Below are positions 22,528 through 34,829 of a stretch of DNA of 64,000 nucleotides, piece after piece. This stretch comes from Poronia punctata (lineage: Eukaryota > Ascomycota > Sordariomycetes > Xylariales > Xylariaceae): contig MU401454.1 of assembly GCA_022579005.1 (NCBI GenBank), positions 372,001 to 436,000 of the forward strand, written 5' to 3'. Both the position numbers and the translations under genes were made by a program. Position 1 is the stretch's first letter, and every line of letters begins with the position of its first letter. The notes beneath the pieces are model-generated. The model did not search any database. It was not told where the DNA came from and worked only from the letters and a program-made list of their open reading frames with translations.

Positions 22528-24869
22528 ATGACTAACACGGTATCACCCGAGGCGCCACCGGCCTATGTGGATGTGCTAGACAAGAAGGAAAATGTCGACG
22601 ATAGGATCGATGACAAGTCCGATGCCGTCGTGGTCGATGAAAAGGAGGTTGAGGAGGTGCTGGATCTATACGTCCCCTTGATAATGGACCCAAAGATCCC
22701 GTACGAGCCCAATCCTTTAACTGTTCGTGCCGTCCTTGTCGGTATCGTACTGGGTGCCCTTGTCAATGCCTCCAACTTATATCTCGGTATGTCGCTCTTC
22801 CGCCTCCTCCTCCTCCTCCTCCTCTGTCCTCGCCAGTGCGGTCTAGGAAGAGCAACTGGGTATCCGCGGAGTACAGAACCGTGTCTTATTAACCCTAATG
22901 ATTAGGCCTCAAGACTGGGTTCACGTTCCCGGCTAGCATTTTCGGGTCCATCTTCGGATATGGTATCGTCAAGATCTTGTCGAAGAGCAAATTACCCATT
23001 ATTGGGGGCTCCTTCGGCCCACAGGAGAATTCCATTATCCAAGCTGCTGCGACTGGCTCTGGCGGTATCGCTGGCATCTTCGTCGGTGGTATTCCAGCCA
23101 TCTACCGACTCGGGGCTATTGACGGGACGCCCAAGGAGAACTTCGGAGCCATCATTACCATCACTCTCGTCTGTTCCTTTTTCGGACTGTTCTTCGTCAC
23201 ACCGCTTCGCAAGTTCTTCGTCATTCGCGTCGCTCGCGAACTCAAGATGCTGTTCCCCACACCCACTGCCGTCGCTCTGACTATTCGATCGATGCACGCT
23301 GGTGCCGCCGGTGCTCGCGACGCAATGAGCAAGCTTAAGGCGCTTGGACTGGCATTCACGCTCGCCCTCTTCCAGCGTGTCGCTTCCTATTATGCCATCG
23401 GTATTCTGTACGATTGGCACCCATTCACCTGGATCCATATCTGGAGCCATGGCACGAGCTGGGCCTTGAATATCGAATCGTACGGTTGGTTCTTCGAATG
23501 GACGCCTGCCTTCATTGGAAGCGGCATGTTGATTGGCATGAACTCGGCCATCTCCCTGTTTGGCGGCGCGGTCCTCTCCTGGGGCATCATCGCCCCTGTG
23601 CTCATTCATTATGGAGAGTGCATTGGCAAGCAAGTCTATCCCGACGACCCTTATTGGGATTCATACTATACGTTCGCCAGTCTCAGCGATCTAGGCAAGG
23701 AGACTCCTAGCCCGCGATACTGGCTGCTATGGCCCGGCGTCCTGATCATGGTGGCAACCTCGATCGCCGAACTTTTGGTTCAGTATAAGGTACTTGCACA
23801 TGCTGGCAAAGCTGTCTGGAAGGGCATGGCTGGTGGGCTCAACCAACTGACCATCAAAGTCCGGGGGCACCCCAATCCATGGCTGGCGGACCAGGCTGAC
23901 CGGTATGCCGATAACCCTGATATGGTTGCTGATCCTGCGAAGCCCGAGGACCAGGTTCCCATGTGGCAGTGGATGCTCGGCCTTCTTGTGAGCATTGTCG
24001 TTGGTATCCTTATCTTCCACTATCAATGGGGTGTGCACCCCGGATTGACCATTCTGGCCTGTCTCCTTGGTTTCCTCTTTTCATTCCTCGCAATCCAGAT
24101 TGGTGCCGTGACAGATCAGACGCCCCTGACGGCAGCTTCGAAGGCCAGCCAGCTTGTCTTTGGTGCGGCCACAAGTGGCCATGGCTTCTCGATCAAGCAT
24201 GCTCAGAGAATCAACCTTGTGGCGGGTGGTCTGGCCTCGGGGGCTGCTGATGTCGGCATGTCTCTAACATCGGATTTCCGTACCGGATTCCTGCTTAGCA
24301 CGCCGCCGAGAAAGCAGTTTTACGCGCAGGCAATGGGTACCCTCATCAGCGTGTTTTTGGCGCCTGGGCTCTTCGTTCTTTTCACACAAGCCTATCCGTG
24401 CATTCTCACCGGCGACGACCGGAAGTGTGCCTTTGGCGTCCCCTCCGTCGCCGCCTGGGCCGCTGTTGCACAAGCTGTCACGGACCCTAGTGTTAGTATC
24501 CCGTGGTCATCGGGTATTTTCTCCATCGTCATGGCCATCGTCTGTGTCCTCCAGGTGATAGTCCGCCACTTCTACCTCGTGGGCGAGCGTGAATGGGTTC
24601 GCAACTGGCTGCCCAACTGGGGTGCTATTGCGCTGTCGTTCGTTTTGCCCAATCCGGTGTTCACAACGGCATCTCTTTTCGGTGCTCTCGTAGCAGCCTC
24701 TTGGAGAAAGTGGAAGCTCTCGTCGTTCGAGTTATATGGCTATGCCGTCGCTGCAGGGTTCATCGCTGGCGAGGGCCTGGGCGGTGTCATTGGCGCTGTG
24801 CTCCAGATCGCCGGTGTCTCTGGTGACGTATACGGTACTGGCGTCGGCTGCCCGGGCAATGAGTGCTAG
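22528..24869 (+). CDS. OPT-family oligopeptide transporter
   Basis: Members of the OPT superfamily are proton-coupled importers of small peptides or metal chelates at the plasma membrane. Exons are 22528-22786 and 22906-24869, with a 119-nt intron (GTATGT..TTAG). The joined sequence reads [19 protein letters not shown], an in-phase family motif, and the total is 740 residues. About 70 acidic, polar cytosolic residues are followed by many hydrophobic segments through to the C-terminus. Typical OPT features are [19 protein letters not shown], the PT-rich [18 protein letters not shown], and [21 protein letters not shown]. The first ATG after the upstream frame (TTG at 22462) is used. The substrate cannot be told from the sequence. 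Intron and length are normal for ascomycete homologues. Confidence 0.93.
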
Positions 24870-26094
24870 AGTGGTAGCGGCCGCCGGCAGGGAGGAGGAA
24901 GCATGTAGTAACGTAATGAAAGTTATACCCCCGGATTGCAATGACAATCTTGCATAGTAGTAGACTGTGCTGTGCATATATACCCAAATACCATAACTCA
25001 TCATCGAGTTAATCTTCTTAATGATTGACAGTGCCTCTCGGCGCTTATCGTGAAGGTGCTTATGCTCAAGCAAGGTCCACAGACGCTGTAAGGGGTTGAT
25101 CTGACGACATATCAAGAGATATTCGGAGACATGTAAGCCTCTGCACCGTTTTGCTCCAGTAGACGAGCCCTGGGAGTGCTAATGCGAACCACTACAGTAT
25201 CCATTATGTTTCTTCTCAACATAAGTGCAAGATGTATGCAAGCTTGGAGGGAAGGTAAGAATTGAGGTGGGTGCATAGATGGTCTGATGCCATGTACTTG
25301 ATACTATAGTGCCTGTGACATGCGGGTTATGCGTAGGGAGTTGGGAATCAACATGGGCATATTGATATACGTAGGCATACATTGAAGCAAGAACCGAGCA
25401 GGACAAGTTTTGTCAAAGTGAGCATGTAGAAAAAGAAGGGGCATTGGTTATTCATATGTTACCCTAGGTATCTACCTGTTGCCTTGAATCCCGACCCCTA
25501 CAATTTGGCCTGACGCCGTTTGTTTGAACTCCGAGAGGAGGAATCAAAGATAATGAACGGTGTATTGCCTGACAAGGTAGGTGGTTTACAGTCCCCTGGG
25601 CACGCAATATATGCTGACCTATTATAGTGGCTATTGACAGCCAAAGTGTGTGTTTTAGGGAATATTGAGATTGTTACATAAGCTTACCCCACTAATACAA
25701 AGGACTTAACCTATGTAGGTTAACCTCTATTGAAAGATCTCTTTTAATAGACGCGTGAATCACACCTGTAGTAAAGGCCAAGACGCGTTTGTGCCACCTG
25801 ATAGTGGGATTTCAGGATGCTAGATATATAGTACTTCTACATTCACCTGCTATGCTCTGACCAAGACCCGTCTTCATACTTGTACATTGTCCCCGGTATT
25901 GTCCTTGCAGGACCCTCACATTCATGACCAAGTCGCGGGTGAGAGATCAGTTCATCCGGCCATTGTTGGTTGTGTCAATGCGTCAACAGCCCCTTGGTTG
26001 TTCTACCACACGGCATCTCTATATATATATCTACACGGACGCATCGGATCCAACAACCATCTTCAAATGTTTCGTATAACACCTATAGCACCCA
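24870..26094. other. Intergenic region
   Basis: About 1.2 kb downstream of the OPT gene and upstream of the next ORF. I see no gene. A TATA-like run lies near 26018-26030, about 65-75 nt before the next ATG. Confidence 0.5.
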
Positions 26095-28644
26095 ATGACG
26101 CGGGTCCAGAACACCTTTTGCATCGTCCCTGATGCGCCCTCCGCCCTCAACGCCGACGATGCCGGCCGACAAATGATCAAACCTCCGATGACCACGAAAC
26201 AAGTGAAGAAGGCATACCAGAAGAAGAACAAGGGTCCGAAAATTTCCAAGGCCGAGCAACGCCGCATAGAACTTTTCGAACAAGATCGTATTCGCAAAGA
26301 GTTTGAGAAGGAGAGGAATCAGGCTCGAGCAAGGGCTGCGCGGGAGAAGAAGAAGGAGAAGGAGGACAGGGAACGTATGGAGAAGAAGAAGAAGGGGTTA
26401 CCTTTGGTAGATGTTCGACCATCTCAGGATACGATCGCCCGTTTTATCCGAGTCAAGCCGAAGAGCCACGAACCCGAGAGCCCTGAACCAGAAAGCTCCG
26501 GGCTAAGGAGTTTCGAGACAGAGAGTGCGGCGCCAGTGAACATCGGGCCGGTGAACTGCGAGCCGGACAATTACGAATCAGAGAATGACGAGCCAGGTAG
26601 CGCCGAGCTAGGACCTTCCGACCCGGAGAGTCACAAACAAGAGAGCCCTAAATCAGTGGACGATGAACCAGGGCGTTCGGCGACAGAGTCTCATAAATCA
26701 GGGAGCCGCGAGTTAGAGAGCCCTGAACCAGAGACTCAAGAGTCCGGGGGTCACAGGCTAGAGGACTACGAACTAGAGGGCTCCAGACCTAGTTGTCCTT
26801 CACTATCCAATATTGGCTTTGGAGATGAAGACGATCACATCAAGAGCCAAAACCCGAAGGAATATATTCTCAGCGATGACAAGGAGAACTTGTCTGCCTC
26901 GGACACCTCGAACAAGAAAACCAAAAGAGATTATATCCCGTCAGACGCGAATGACGAGAACAAGGTATTGGGTCATCCATCTCCTTTTGTTCAGGAAAAG
27001 CAACACCCAAATAAAAGACGCAAGATCAACGTCGCAAGCTCTCAAGACAGGGAACCTTTGCGCATTATTGATGAGATACCTTCGCCAAGGAGTCGCCGTT
27101 TAAGGATGGCTGTTCCCGGCGGCCGTTTAACACAATCTTCCCAGCTCGGTAAACCGAATAACCGGGATGAGTTTCCAGCATTTGATTTGATCGACGATGA
27201 TGATATTCTCGAAGACTTCATTCGCGTAGTAGAGGATGCGCAAAGATGCACCTCTCTCAGGTCTCTTCCGACCAATCCTTTACACCCAAGAGAAGCTGAG
27301 GTAGCGCCGGCCCCGTGTGGGAAAGTGAGGCTAGCGAAAGCAGCATCACCTACGCATCAAAGAGCTCCTGTGACTAGATCTCCTGCACCTTCATATGCGC
27401 CGAAAACCCCTTTCAGAGTTTCACCCCCGAATCGGAGAAACCAAGCCACAACGCCTTTTCCCGGAAAAGCTACGGCTACCCCCGACGGGGGACATCCGAA
27501 CCCCAATACCCCGGGGTTGCAAGCTTCGCGTCATCCCAGAGCAGCTATGCAATTTGCGCCTAAGTTCAAACCCTCTAGTCCGATGCTGGCCGGCAAACCT
27601 AGAGCTGCTCCTCCACTTAGAGCTCCTCAGTTTGTTAAACCACCACTTCCAAGTCACATCAAGCCTGCGAAGCCCTCCCCAGTGCTTGCAAGTCCGAAAC
27701 AGATCCTCGCAAACACTCTGCCGCCGAGCACGCAGTTGTTTGTCCTGAACAACTTGGACGATTTTCTACCTAGCCCCTCACAAGAAACACGAGAAATATT
27801 CGAGGAGCCAATGCCTACTGCCAGTCTGAAAATGCCAACCCTCCCACCAAAGGGGCCTAATCCGCAACCTGTGCCAGATGCCTTCGAGATGCCATTCTTT
27901 TGTACGCAAGACCTGCTGCTATCTTCTCAAGATGTAAAGGATATCGAAGAAGAAAGTTTGTCGCAACCGAAATCTCGTGCTGTTTCCACACCCACACCTT
28001 TGACAAGATGGGAAAAGAAACCAGAAACGCGGCCATCCAAACCAAATCCATCAGACCAAATAGCGGCAAACCCGAATCCGAACCCGAAACATAGCAATCC
28101 ATTACTACGACCCTCGCCTAAGCCACTTTTCACGTCGACCTGTCGGGAGATGCGCTACAAATATGCTCTTGAGCGGAGCAAAACCACGGCATGGGAAGGT
28201 ATCGGAGCCAGACAGAAAGCGCGCGAAGAACTGGACCAGTTGCGCACTCTTGAAAACCGACGACTTCAAGAGCTTCTCGTCGACGCCGAAGATGACGACA
28301 TGGAAGAGATTAAAGAACCAAACTTCCCCCTAGTCGGCAGAAACTCTGATTCCGAGGGCAGACGAACCGTGCCAGATCAAGTCCCCAAACCAAAGGAGCA
28401 AAAGACCAGCGCTCCTAAACCTAAACCTAAACCGAAGAGCTCATACGAGGCAATGCTGGAATTACTCGCTAAAGGGCCAAAGGAAAACCGGAACCCAAAC
28501 CCAAACGCCGGCACCACACAGAAAGTTAGCCATGGACAGGCCCAAGGGGTCAAGGCAGACCCGATCCATATAACGATCCCCGCGTCCCAGGAAACAAACT
28601 ACGATTGGGATGACGACGACATGTTATTACGTGATATGTTATAA
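26095..28644 (+). CDS. Large disordered nuclear-type protein with basic coiled coil and PIP-box-like motif; function unknown
   Basis: An uninterrupted frame of 849 residues with no enzyme domain I recognise. In order it has: a Lys/Arg/Glu-rich helix (about 35-101, with VKKAYQKKNKGPK and RIELFEQDRIRKEFEKE), comparable in composition to the KER helix of CAF-1 large subunits; then QDTIARFI at 111-118, which matches the PCNA-binding pattern Q-x-x-[ILMV]-x-x-F-[FI] loosely; a degenerate 6-7 residue Glu-Ser-Pro repeat (about 124-235); basic patches KKTKR and NKRRK; an acidic motif FDLIDDDDILEDF; a long Pro-rich stretch; and an Asp-rich C-terminal end. Composition suggests a nuclear, chromatin- or replication-linked protein, but that is inference. 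ATG at 26095 is chosen; Met27 and Met32 are alternatives. Confidence 0.75.
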   Translation: MTRVQNTFCIVPDAPSALNADDAGRQMIKPPMTTKQVKKAYQKKNKGPKISKAEQRRIELFEQDRIRKEFEKERNQARARAAREKKKEKEDRERMEKKKKGLPLVDVRPSQDTIARFIRVKPKSHEPESPEPESSGLRSFETESAAPVNIGPVNCEPDNYESENDEPGSAELGPSDPESHKQESPKSVDDEPGRSATESHKSGSRELESPEPETQESGGHRLEDYELEGSRPSCPSLSNIGFGDEDDHIKSQNPKEYILSDDKENLSASDTSNKKTKRDYIPSDANDENKVLGHPSPFVQEKQHPNKRRKINVASSQDREPLRIIDEIPSPRSRRLRMAVPGGRLTQSSQLGKPNNRDEFPAFDLIDDDDILEDFIRVVEDAQRCTSLRSLPTNPLHPREAEVAPAPCGKVRLAKAASPTHQRAPVTRSPAPSYAPKTPFRVSPPNRRNQATTPFPGKATATPDGGHPNPNTPGLQASRHPRAAMQFAPKFKPSSPMLAGKPRAAPPLRAPQFVKPPLPSHIKPAKPSPVLASPKQILANTLPPSTQLFVLNNLDDFLPSPSQETREIFEEPMPTASLKMPTLPPKGPNPQPVPDAFEMPFFCTQDLLLSSQDVKDIEEESLSQPKSRAVSTPTPLTRWEKKPETRPSKPNPSDQIAANPNPNPKHSNPLLRPSPKPLFTSTCREMRYKYALERSKTTAWEGIGARQKAREELDQLRTLENRRLQELLVDAEDDDMEEIKEPNFPLVGRNSDSEGRRTVPDQVPKPKEQKTSAPKPKPKPKSSYEAMLELLAKGPKENRNPNPNAGTTQKVSHGQAQGVKADPIHITIPASQETNYDWDDDDMLLRDML

Positions 28645-29724
28645 CGCCAAAAAACCAAAATCTGAAACTCTTTAAGTTTCGTTTTCACCCCCCATCTCTG
28701 TATTATCCAGCTTTTTTTTCTCTCTCTCTTCTATAGCATAGCAAGGCGCATTAAGGAGGGAAACAAGGACAGGGACATGTACAGGGACAGGTACAGGGAC
28801 AGGTACAGGGGCATAGCATGGATGGATAGATGGATTCATAAAGTAGGCACCTGGATCAATGATAAGACACCAAGGTTCGGCCTTACGAGTTACATAATGT
28901 AGCTAGGTAGATCATTAATTCTTCCTTTATTTACATGTCAAATGTAAGGGAACACACATTACAGCTACTGGAGCTCTAAATAAGACCTTGGTTTTTTAAG
29001 TATATTGTTACATTGTGGCAGGAATCGGAATACCTAGGTATCCTAGAAGCTACTTACTCTCGGTTTAGAACTTTAAGAGCAGGTCGGATATCGGAGTATG
29101 CCCTGATACAGAAAGGACTCGTAACTCTCCTCGATCACGACATATAACCTGCCTGCACCTAATTACTGACCATAGACCTGGAGAAAGCAAATGAGGGGAT
29201 GTATCCGTATTGCCACAGGCTGCGGAAAAAACATGTTGCGCTCACGGACAACACCAAAATGTAGACAGCGGCTGCTAATCTTGCCATTGCCCCCCCTTTG
29301 AGACGCCAGGGACGCGACGGGAACTTTATTTTAGTATGCAGGTCTTTTTCATGATCACTCATTGCATAATCGCCCCGTTAGAAATTAGGATAAACAATTT
29401 GATTATCTTCTTTTCTCACTCAAGCTAATAAGCTAATCTACTCCAGCATTTTGCCTTGTTTCTCACCACCACGCGCAGAAACTAGAAACAAAGGAAATGT
29501 GAACGACCGATGACATATTAATCACCGGGTGTCATTATCATTAGTTTCTCCTCGTCACCACCGAAACAGCCAAGCTCATTCCGTATCCATCAATTAGGGT
29601 ATCATTAACTCAAACATTGAAAACACCTCAACAGACTTGTCCAGGCGTTGACATCTTGTAACCTCACGACCATGCCAATAGCCATGGCTCGACTCAGCGC
29701 CTAATAGCACGAGACTCTTTCTAC
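28645..29724. other. Intergenic region between convergent genes, with short GGACAGGTACA repeats
   Basis: About 1.1 kb of 3'-flanking DNA. A small tandem array of ACAGGGACAGGT-like units lies at about 28769-28812. I see no gene. Confidence 0.55.
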
Positions 29725-32467
29725 TCAAATAGTCTCAATTCCCACGGCATTGCCCGTCGTTGTATCGGTCACGGGCTTAGCCAGATTGCCATTTGAATAG
29801 TGTTGTCCGGTTGTGCCATGGTTTCCATTGGTCGACGTGTTGATACTCGTCGTGTGTGGCTTCCGAGTCACCTGAGGAGCGCTAGGAAGATGGCTGCTCG
29901 TACCCGAGCTACCAATGGAGAACACGGGGCTCTCCCATTTCTCGCCCTTGCGTGCAAGCTCTCTGTACTCGGTTGCCTTGGAGCTAATACCGCCGGGTAG
30001 GTGGATGTTCTGGAAAATACTGTCCTCCTTGGTCACGGCAAGATTAACCTTCTTGTCGGCCGTCTTGGCAGCGATCTCCTGGGCCTTCTGCTTGCTTCGT
30101 AGCACCTGGTTCTGGGCAGCATTGGCATAGCGGCTGTAGATGTTGGGGACGTTCTCGGGATTGGACTTGGCGTCCTCGAGTGCGCGATCAGCCTCCTGCT
30201 TGACCAAGTACAGCATCTGATCCAATTGGTTGAATCGATCCTTGAGCTGTTTCTCCGCAGCCTTCTGCACCGCCGGGCGCATGACCTTGAGAAGCATAGG
30301 CTTAAAGAGGCTGAACAGAAGCTTGTGGTTGGACTGAGCGAGCTTGATCTTGAGATTCTTCACGTCCACATCGACCTTGTCAATCTTGAAGAAATGTTGC
30401 TTGTCTTTTTCGTCCGCTGTCGACAGCTTCATGCGGAACGAGAGACCGTCGCCGCCGAGGAAGAAGTTGGCCACACCTTGATCGGTGAGGGAAGGGAAAC
30501 CCTGCTTCCGCTTGACGTAGAAGCTCACGTCGCGCAGATCCATCTGCACGCCGCTGACCTTGACATCGACCTTGCTCTGGTGCTTGCTCGCAACCTTCTT
30601 GCGGCCCCAGCGGAAGAAATTGTCAGACGAGACTTCGAGCACGTTGGGCATGAAGTTGTCGCTTTCCAAAACCAGGTTCTCAATAACTAGGTCAATCTCG
30701 GGATCCGAGTACTCGATCCTAGGAACCGGAATGTACGCCACGTTCTCGAAAAGGGCGGGTAGGATAACGTCGGTCAAATCCTTGATAAGATGTGGCTTAA
30801 AGGCCGGCTTCCCATCCTCGTCGTGACCCAAATCATTGAACAGCTTCTGGATAGCGCCGCTGAAAGCCTTGTTCTGGGGATCCTGGTCGAATTGGCTTCC
30901 CAAGAACTTGAATTCATCCGCGATACGATCCGTGTGCGTTCTGTACCGATGTCGAAGCAGCTGGTTACCGTGGTCATACAAGCGACGCCACTCCTCGTTG
31001 CATTCGTCTTCCATGATGTAGCCTTGCTGTTTGAGACACTTGCGAACATAAGAATTCATCGACTTGAACCAGTTGCGCAACTCGGCATCCTGATCAGCAT
31101 CCTTGTATAGTTGGTTAATAGAGGCCCACAAATCATCGGTCGAGGTGCCGTTGGCAAATCTCTCAATCAAAGTCTACGCAATGCTTGTTAGCGATGGTCC
31201 GAATTTCAAATCGAAGCCTTTCGTTGACATACCTTGAGGTCTGCCTCGGCAGCTGCAAACGCGGTGCGACCTTCCTTAACAGTACCAGTACCGCCCGCCG
31301 CCAATGATCTACCATGCTTGCCGTATCTCTCGGCCAAGTCCAACAAGGTGGTAATGGCCTGCTGGTAGTCAGGGTGTTGCTGGCATTCGAGCACCATTTT
31401 CTGTTATATTCGTTAGTCTTCTTTGTTCCATAAGAAGATCTTGGTTGTTAGGGCTAACCTTTAGTCGCCAGACAGTTTGTTCACGTCGCTCTTGCGGCAC
31501 CTTTTTGTTCAGGTACTCTCTAGCGCGACGGCGGTACTCGGCAGCAGTATTCCTCGCAGCCTCGCGGTCCTCATCCGAGGTATTGGCGTTAATCTTGTCT
31601 TTAGCGACTCCCGCGGCGGTCTGGGCGCCGGCCTGGGGATCGAGAGAGCCATCGGGCTGACGGGCACTCTCCGCAGTCGTGCCGGCAGCATCCCTTGCTT
31701 CGTCGGTGGGAGCGCGCTTGTAGACACTCTGTAGCTGCGACCTGACATTATCCTTCGAAAGGTTGGGCGGGTCGTGCCAGGTATTGTCATCTGCCGGTTG
31801 ATCGATCTGATTCAGTCTGTCCTCCGAAGGTCTCACTTTGGAGGCTGTGTTGGCTGCAGCATCACCGGCCATGTCACGGATCAGGGTAGTAGCATCGTTC
31901 ACTAGCAGGCGTTGATGTTAGTATCCTGTTAATACCACAATTATCGGAAGCAAGTCAACTTACATAGCTTTCGGAACTGGCCGTTGGTGATGAGAAGTGT
32001 ACCAAGAGTTCTCAACCCTTCGAGGGCCTTATCGCCATGCTGCTTCGCTTCATCCTTATTAACGGGCGAGCCGGGTGTGCTGATTGATTTGGCGTCGAAT
32101 TGTTCGGTCTGCCAGATGAAATCCTGGAGCAAGTTTCCCTCGTTCTTGGACAAAAGCAGCTCCTTAGCGCGGTTTACAACTTCCACGGCATCCTTGACTA
32201 GCTCGCGTCCTTCGGCGGATAGCTTTTCTGAAGGGTGTGAGAGGGCCTTGCTGGCGACTAGGCTGTTGAGAGCGACGTCGATTTGTTCGTTCTATTATTT
32301 TGGCAATGGTCAGAATGCTAATATGATGGGGTTATAACTGAATATCAAGGCCTTACAGATGGAGCCTTTCCCAAGCTAAATGCTTGAGCAATACCATAAA
32401 ACTGAAGCTTCCGATTGATATCGGCTTCCTTTTGCTTCACGTCCGTGGGCTTATTGACCGAAGCCAT
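29725..32467 (-). CDS. HAM1-like protein (HAM1-like N- and C-terminal domains)
   Basis: A fungal family with a helical N-terminal domain and a C-terminal domain related to BPI/LBP-like lipid-binding folds; its biochemical role is poorly known. Exons on the minus strand are 32357-32467, 31964-32291, 31459-31901, 31233-31400 and 29725-31173, giving 832 residues. All four introns join in phase (donors GTAAGG, GTAAGT, GTTAGC, GTATGT; acceptors TAG, TAG, CAG, TAG). The N-terminus MASVNKPTDVKQKEADINRK and the segment QFYGIAQAFSLGK are characteristic. The C-terminal part shows IPVPRIEYSDPEIDLVIENL, NFFRWGRKKVASKH and KMKLSTAD-like beta segments ending in a Ser/Thr/Asn-rich tail. No signal peptide is seen. 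Family assignment is from memory of conserved motifs. Confidence 0.85.
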
Positions 32468-34829
32468 GTTTTCTGTTCGGGTCGGCGACGTATATAGGTT
32501 TCTGTAGAAGCTTCGGGGGGATTTATCTTCGCAGGACTAATTACCTTCCAGGTAGAGCAGAGGTATGGAAGGGTGGGGTCGGTTGACGATAGTATTACTG
32601 TATATCTAGGCGATATGAACGGACTTTTGTTTGGGGGTATCACAGAGTAATCAAACACGTGGGTATACTGAACGAAAAATTAAGAATAAAAGAAAAGCAG
32701 GTGGGGAGTGGGTATAGTGGTTATTGTATTGAGCTTGAGTTCGTCAAGAGTTTTGTCAATAGAGATATGTAGTGGGAGCTCGTCAATGGGAGAAGGAAGA
32801 TTCAGACCGGAACGCAGACGTGGGATGGGCAAGAAGTAGAGGAAGTTTATACCCTGCGGATGTGTACCGGTTGTTTTGTGATGTATCACCCAGCTATGTA
32901 CCTATATTTCCTGTGTCAAGTACCCCTGGGGAAACATCGGGTCTTTATCAGCCCAGACTTTGCAGAATAATACATTCTTTGACAGTGGAAGGTACATCAA
33001 GCTTTAATTGATGATGTAGGGAGGTAGCTTCCGGTATCCTTGATGACGTGAAACCACAACCGCAGGCTTTGTGGTTGAACAAAGTGATAGTCTTTGACGT
33101 CATAGGTTTAAATACAATTTCTCCACATTACAAAGTGATCTCGACGTTCTGGCTGGCCAGTTTACCTATCTGTACTTACATAAAAACAACACACAACAGC
33201 CTGCCCCCTTTAAAGCCTGTAAATGGAAGATCGGAGAGTTCAGTGGGAAATCGATACTTGATCAGAGCTACAGTATGGTAACCTGACCCGCAGACCATCC
33301 CTGAGAAGTCGTCATTGTGAACAAAAACATATGTGGGTCGGCGACTAACGGAAATTAAGCTTCAATGCGTGGAATTTCTGGACTATTGGGTATTACTGGT
33401 TTTACTTTCATTTTATTGTGCTGTTTAGGTACCTAGTATCTTGAAACTTATCAGTGTCCGGTCTTGTTAGTTCCACGCTACGAAAGCTAGATCTTCCATT
33501 GGCCCTTGAAGACCAAGGTATGTGGATATATTTGTTGATATTTTTGGAACTGTATCAACCAAGCTGCAGATGGAATGGCAAGTTGATTTTCATACACGTG
33601 TTCTCAATCGTCAAATGCCGAATCTCGACCTAACCTTGAGTATCTTTAGTATGTCCTTTCCACTGGACAAAGGTTGGTACTTGTAGTGTTGGCAAGTCTT
33701 GGAAAGTTACACCACCGCACTGGTCAGTATCGTTGTAGTTTATATTTTACGACATGTCTGTAGAGGTAAAATGTCGTAAGATTTTGTAGGCTCTGAAAGC
33801 TTCCCACTTACTCTATGGGTTTAAAGGCACATGTCTGTCGAAAAGTCTGGGGTAATTTATGATTCAGTAGCATACACGTCTTAGCAAATGTACCCCTTTT
33901 TAATTCCTGTCAGTTTCTGACAGGTAACCAGTAACTAGCCATAATATCTTTACTATGGGGTCACCTTGCGTCTGGACTCTGGACCGTTCCCTTGCTGTTC
34001 CCGCATCCAGCGGAGTCCCTTACTCGATGACGTCACACTGCGCTCCACACCAGGAGATGTGACAAACGGAATAAAATTTGTAGGGTCCGATCCGCTATAC
34101 CGGCTAGAAAAAGATTCACATGATGCTCTAGCAGCTATTTACATGGGTTACTTATTGTTGCTTCTGACTTTGCTTTTCCGATGCACAGCTTGGTCAACCG
34201 GTCGCATGTGTCTACACGTACTTTTCTTGTTTGAGACTTGTGGCTTGAAACAGCACCGATGGTTGGCTCCGCCTATTTGCTCCCTCCCGTTGGCCTTGCA
34301 CTCAATGTCTCTGATGCCTTATTAGGCCCATGCAGTGAGTCAAAAGGTCTTGGTCATACACGACATTCTGTACCAGATACCTAGTTGAATTATGTCCGTC
34401 CATAAGGGAAAGAAAGTAAAACTTGTCGTTTGTATCCTCTGGATGGGTATTTATTATTATATGTTTGTTCATTCCAACATTAATAAGATGCGAAACCGTG
34501 TTTGTGGACAACAGTTGCTGTATAATAATAGATGTGCTAGATCTCGGTTGAGCCGACAGCTCCAATTCTTGGTGACGGACGAGCTCCTCATATATCACTG
34601 GATGGGTTGGGCGTGTGTCGGATCGTCTACATTTGTTCTTGACTGTGTATCGGTAATTCAGGGGCAATGGGAACGACCTCAACCGAAGGTCTTCGATGTC
34701 TTGTTGTCTCTTTGTCTCTTTGTATGACTGAAACGAAATCGAAGAGTCAGCCAGAGCCCGCTGGTATCCAAAGTCGAATCTAAAATAAGTGAATGTCTTC
34801 CGGATCTATTGCCGGACGAACCTGTCAAT
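32468..34829. other. Intergenic region
   Basis: About 2.4 kb with scattered short frames but no family motif. It should contain the promoter of the HAM1-like gene at its left end. A 119-codon plus-strand frame (33966-34325) is hydrophobic but unsupported. Confidence 0.5.

Noticed and set aside
33966..34325. 119-codon hydrophobic plus-strand frame
   Set aside because: Irregular composition, no domain, and no introns that extend it.
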